Made by a program: the position numbers and the translations under genes. This document shows, in pieces, positions 62,237-64,000 of a stretch of 64,000 nt of DNA (the stretch's first letter is position 1; each line of letters opens with the position of its first letter). Under the pieces are notes generated by a model. The model ran no database searches and was not told the DNA's origin. It was given only the letters and a program-made list of their open reading frames with translations. The stretch is from an uncultured Chloroflexota bacterium. GTDB lineage: Bacteria; Chloroflexota; Anaerolineae; Anaerolineales; Anaerolineaceae. Location of the stretch: contig CADACE010000004.1 of assembly GCA_902786265.1 (NCBI GenBank), positions 88,504-152,503 of the forward strand, written 5' to 3'.

Positions 62237-63430
62237 ATGTTATCACTTGACAAAGTATTTAATGCACAATTGGTGCTGAAGGATATTATCAGAGAAACCC
62301 ACGTGGTGAGAGGATACGGGATCGCTCCGCAGTGCGAACTTTATCTGAAACCTGAAAACCTGCAGATCACAGGCTCTTTCAAAGTCCGTGGGTCTGCTTA
62401 TAAGATCGCCATGCTTTCCAAAGAAGAACGGAAAAAAGGTGTGATTGCCTGTTCCGCGGGAAATCATGCCCAGGGTGTTGCTCTCGCGGCCACAAAGAAC
62501 GGAATCAAATCTTTGATCTGCCTGCCGGACAGTGCTCCGATTTCCAAGGTTGAAGCCACAAAAGGCTTTGGCGCTGAAGTCTGTCTGGTCGAAGGGGTTT
62601 ATGATGACGCTTATAAGAAAGCACTCGAACTGCGCGACAGTGAAGGGTATACCTTCGTCCATCCGTTTGACGACGAAAATGTGATCGCCGGCCAGGGCAC
62701 CATCGCGCTGGAAATCTACCATGATCTGGATAACATCGATGCCATTATCGTCCCTGTCGGCGGCGGCGGTTTGATTTCCGGCATCGCTTATACCGTCAAA
62801 CAGATCCGACCGGCCGTAAAGGTCTACGGTGTTCAGGCGGCAGGTGCTCCGAGCATGTTCAAATCCATTAAAGACGGCAAAATTGAATGCCTCGATTCAG
62901 TTTCCACCATCGCGGACGGGATCGCGGTAAAGCAGCCGGGCGAAAATACTTTTGAACTGGTCAGCAAATATGTGGATGATATCGCTCTCGTTTCGGATGA
63001 TGAGGTCGCCAGCGCTATCCTTGCACTGATCGAAAAACAAAAGATGATTGCAGAAGGCGCGGGTGCTGTATCGGTCGCTGCTGCGATGTTCGATAAATTC
63101 AACCTCAAAGGAAAACGTGTCGTCAGCATTGTTTCCGGTGGGAATATCGATGTGACCAGCCTTTCCCGTGTTATCGACCGCGGTCTTCGCAAGTCCGGAC
63201 GGTCCTCAAGCCTGTTGATCGAATTGATCGACAAGCCCGGACAGCTGAAGGAAATCGCCCGCATCATCGCCGATTGCGGCGGTAATGTGACCGGTGTCCA
63301 TTATGAAAAGGGATATACCGAAAGCATCAACGGATGCTTCCTGCGCATCGAAATGGAAACCCGCGACTGGGATCATGTGAATCTGATCACACAGACCCTG
63401 CAGTCGGAAGGCTTCAAGATCATTCAGTGA
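62237..63430 (+). CDS. ilvA: Threonine ammonia-lyase (threonine dehydratase)
   Basis: 397 residues with a C-terminal ACT-type domain. The PLP Lys is in ITGSFKVRGSAYK near residue 51; SAGNHAQGVALAA near 77, the phosphate-binding VPVGGGGLISG near 180 and SGGNIDVTSL near 300 are as in the family. The regulatory tail LIELIDKPGQLKEIARI and GGNVTGVHYEKG begins near 320. It deaminates threonine to 2-oxobutyrate, the first step to isoleucine (or in catabolism). AGGATGG before the ATG. A perfect TATAAT (62164-62169) lies upstream. Confidence 0.92.
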   Translation: MLSLDKVFNAQLVLKDIIRETHVVRGYGIAPQCELYLKPENLQITGSFKVRGSAYKIAMLSKEERKKGVIACSAGNHAQGVALAATKNGIKSLICLPDSAPISKVEATKGFGAEVCLVEGVYDDAYKKALELRDSEGYTFVHPFDDENVIAGQGTIALEIYHDLDNIDAIIVPVGGGGLISGIAYTVKQIRPAVKVYGVQAAGAPSMFKSIKDGKIECLDSVSTIADGIAVKQPGENTFELVSKYVDDIALVSDDEVASAILALIEKQKMIAEGAGAVSVAAAMFDKFNLKGKRVVSIVSGGNIDVTSLSRVIDRGLRKSGRSSSLLIELIDKPGQLKEIARIIADCGGNVTGVHYEKGYTESINGCFLRIEMETRDWDHVNLITQTLQSEGFKIIQ

Positions 63431-63438
63431 ATTTCCTG

Positions 63439-63477
63439 GCATTCGTACAAAGGAGGATCATTCCTTTGTACGAATGC
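63439..63477. repeat. 16-bp perfect hairpin after ilvA, no T tract
   Basis: GCATTCGTACAAAGGA (63439-63454) pairs exactly with TCCTTTGTACGAATGC (63462-63477), seven-base loop. No run of T follows on either strand close by. It shares the word GTACAAAGG with the hairpin at 63705-63764, so it may be related to the same repeat family or a weak terminator. Confidence 0.6.
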
Positions 63478-63515
63478 CGCATCTGACGGAAAAATTTCAA
63501 ATTGCACGATTTTTA

Positions 63516-63543
63516 TTGGTGAATTTGAAAAACAGTGTATAAT
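63516..63543 (+). promoter_or_regulatory. Promoter of tRNA-Gly
   Basis: TTGGTG (63516-63521), a 16-base spacer and perfect TATAAT (63538-63543), 17 bases before the tRNA start. Confidence 0.65.
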
Positions 63544-63559
63544 ATTGTTTGTAATTATT

Positions 63560-63630
63560 GCGGGCATGGTTCAATGGCAGAACAGGTGCTTCCCAAGCAT
63601 CTAATACGAGTTCGATTCTCGTTGTCCGCT
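63560..63630 (+). tRNA. tRNA-Gly (anticodon CCC)
   Basis: 71 bases fold as a full cloverleaf. Acceptor GCGGGCA (63560-63566) pairs with TGTCCGC (63623-63629) with one G-T pair; D stem GTTC/GAAC; anticodon stem GGTGC/GCATC around loop TTCCCAA, giving anticodon CCC; T arm ACGAG-TTCGATT-CTCGT. Reads GGG. CCA is not encoded. A T run follows directly and may end transcription. Confidence 0.92.
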
Positions 63631-63704
63631 TTTTTTATTTAATATACAGCAGAAGAAAATCCTGAGCATCGGTCATAGATGAACAGGATTTTTATATTGT
63701 CAGC

Positions 63705-63764
63705 CGGTACAAAGGGGACAGGTCAAATTGTACCGGTACATTATGACCTGTCACCTTTGTACCG
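63705..63764. repeat. Inverted repeat with GGGGACAGGTC core
   Basis: GGTACAAAGGGGACAGGTCA (63706-63725) pairs with TGACCTGTCACCTTTGTACC (63744-63763) with one mismatch; the 18-base centre includes its own palindrome GTACCGGTAC. Same word family as the repeats near 8.2 and 61.4 kb. Confidence 0.75.
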
Positions 63765-63869
63765 CTTCCATCGCTGTTCTATTTCACTACCACAAATTTT
63801 CAAAAAGTCAAGGGACAACATTGCCGGTTTTCTTTTTTAAATTCCCGATATATACTCAGAGTAAATAAG

Positions 63870-63898
63870 AAACAGGAAGCAGGAAGCAGGAAGCAGGA
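63870..63898. repeat. CAGGAAG short tandem repeat
   Basis: About three and a half copies of the 7-bp unit CAGGAAG, then CTTCAC-type words to 63935. Similar low-complexity text, in the other orientation, lies at 13130-13180. Confidence 0.65.
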
Positions 63899-63951
63899 GT
63901 TTTAACTTCACTCTGAACGCTTCACACTTCACACTGCAAGAAAGGAGCGAC

Positions 63952-64000
63952 ATGAGCGGGAATGATTTGAAAAATATCAACGGCGACCGGATCCGGGTAT
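63952..64000 (+). CDS. Start of a gene cut by the window edge
   Basis: An ATG at 63952 preceded by AAAGGAG opens a frame that runs off the window (MSGNDLKNINGDRIRV). Sixteen residues are too few to assign a family. Confidence 0.55.
   Translation, partial: MSGNDLKNINGDRIRV

Larger units (their letters stand above)
63631..63951. other. 321-base intergenic region after tRNA-Gly
   Basis: Contains the T run after the tRNA, the 63705-63764 hairpin, AT-rich DNA, and the CAGGAAG tandem block followed by CTTCAC-like words. No gene supported. Confidence 0.6.

Noticed and set aside
63439..63477. Intrinsic terminator after ilvA
   Set aside because: The stem is perfect but no T run follows on either side, so it is listed as a repeat instead.
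1..64000. Prophage, insertion sequence, CRISPR array
   Set aside because: No integrase, transposase, phage structural gene or regularly spaced repeats were found on either strand.

Overview
This window looks like a chromosomal segment of an anaerobic bacterium of moderate GC content, most plausibly a Chloroflexota (Anaerolineae-type) member from a gut, rumen or digester setting. The hints are a type 2 (FMN) isopentenyl-diphosphate isomerase next to a polyprenyl synthase with a DDYLGTWG-type second Asp motif, an archaeal/fungal-type aspartate-semialdehyde dehydrogenase with a short homoserine dehydrogenase, TrmFO, a secreted protein with an NBR1-like Ig fold, and a selenium-dependent molybdenum hydroxylase cluster. 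No phage, insertion sequence, CRISPR array or rRNA operon was seen. The placement is inference; a Bacillota host cannot be excluded.

Layout. 1-8.1 kb: a purine/selenium cluster (5'-truncated Se-dependent xanthine dehydrogenase, SsnA, YgfK, MocA-like nucleotidyltransferase) followed by an overlapping class IV aminotransferase. 8.1-13.6 kb: glutamate racemase, a GT-C membrane glycosyltransferase, an unrecognised 343-aa protein behind a near-consensus promoter, a DUF554 membrane protein and a Nudix hydrolase. 13.9-20.2 kb: one rightward operon for isoprenoid and folate/pterin entry steps (Fni, polyprenyl synthase, FolE), then a HAD protein, a secreted NBR1-like protein, an N-acetylhexosamine kinase-like enzyme and a PAP2 phosphatase. 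20.3-22.6 kb: leftward asd-hom operon headed by a complete Thr/Ile-codon transcription attenuator. 22.7-31.1 kb: housekeeping genes (dut, ndk, a TPR protein, rpoD, degV, a transporter, cold-shock protein, trmFO). 31.2-45.1 kb: a rightward array of about twenty small accessory genes, rich in GNAT acetyltransferases, with MFS and EamA transporters, a chloramphenicol-acetyltransferase-like protein, a mini-kinase, a CPBP protease and an XRE regulator. 45.4-57.4 kb: a surface-polysaccharide operon (regulator, ABC exporter with Wzt-type ATPase, several glycosyltransferases and a nonulosonic-acid-like sugar route). 57.4-61.3 kb: a leftward operon of a hydroxyacid dehydrogenase, a 647-aa secreted protein and a GH1-like protein that seems to have lost its catalytic residues. 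61.4-64 kb: CopZ-like protein, a 49-aa membrane protein, threonine dehydratase with ACT domain, tRNA-Gly(CCC) and the start of another gene.

How they fit together. Asd and Hom feed threonine, and IlvA at the other end consumes it toward isoleucine; the attenuator reads Thr and Ile supply. The polysaccharide operon has a PseB-like dehydratase, a reductase, a NeuB/PseI-like synthase and an SpsF-like cytidylyltransferase, but no PseC aminotransferase, PseH or PseG. This suggests an acidic sugar in which the 4-keto group is reduced rather than aminated. The most interesting items are the attenuator with an apparently leaderless leader peptide, this hybrid sugar pathway, a perfect hairpin that would hide the ribosome-binding site of a PAP2 gene, three scattered GGGGACAG-type hairpins, and the pseudo-glycosidase operon.
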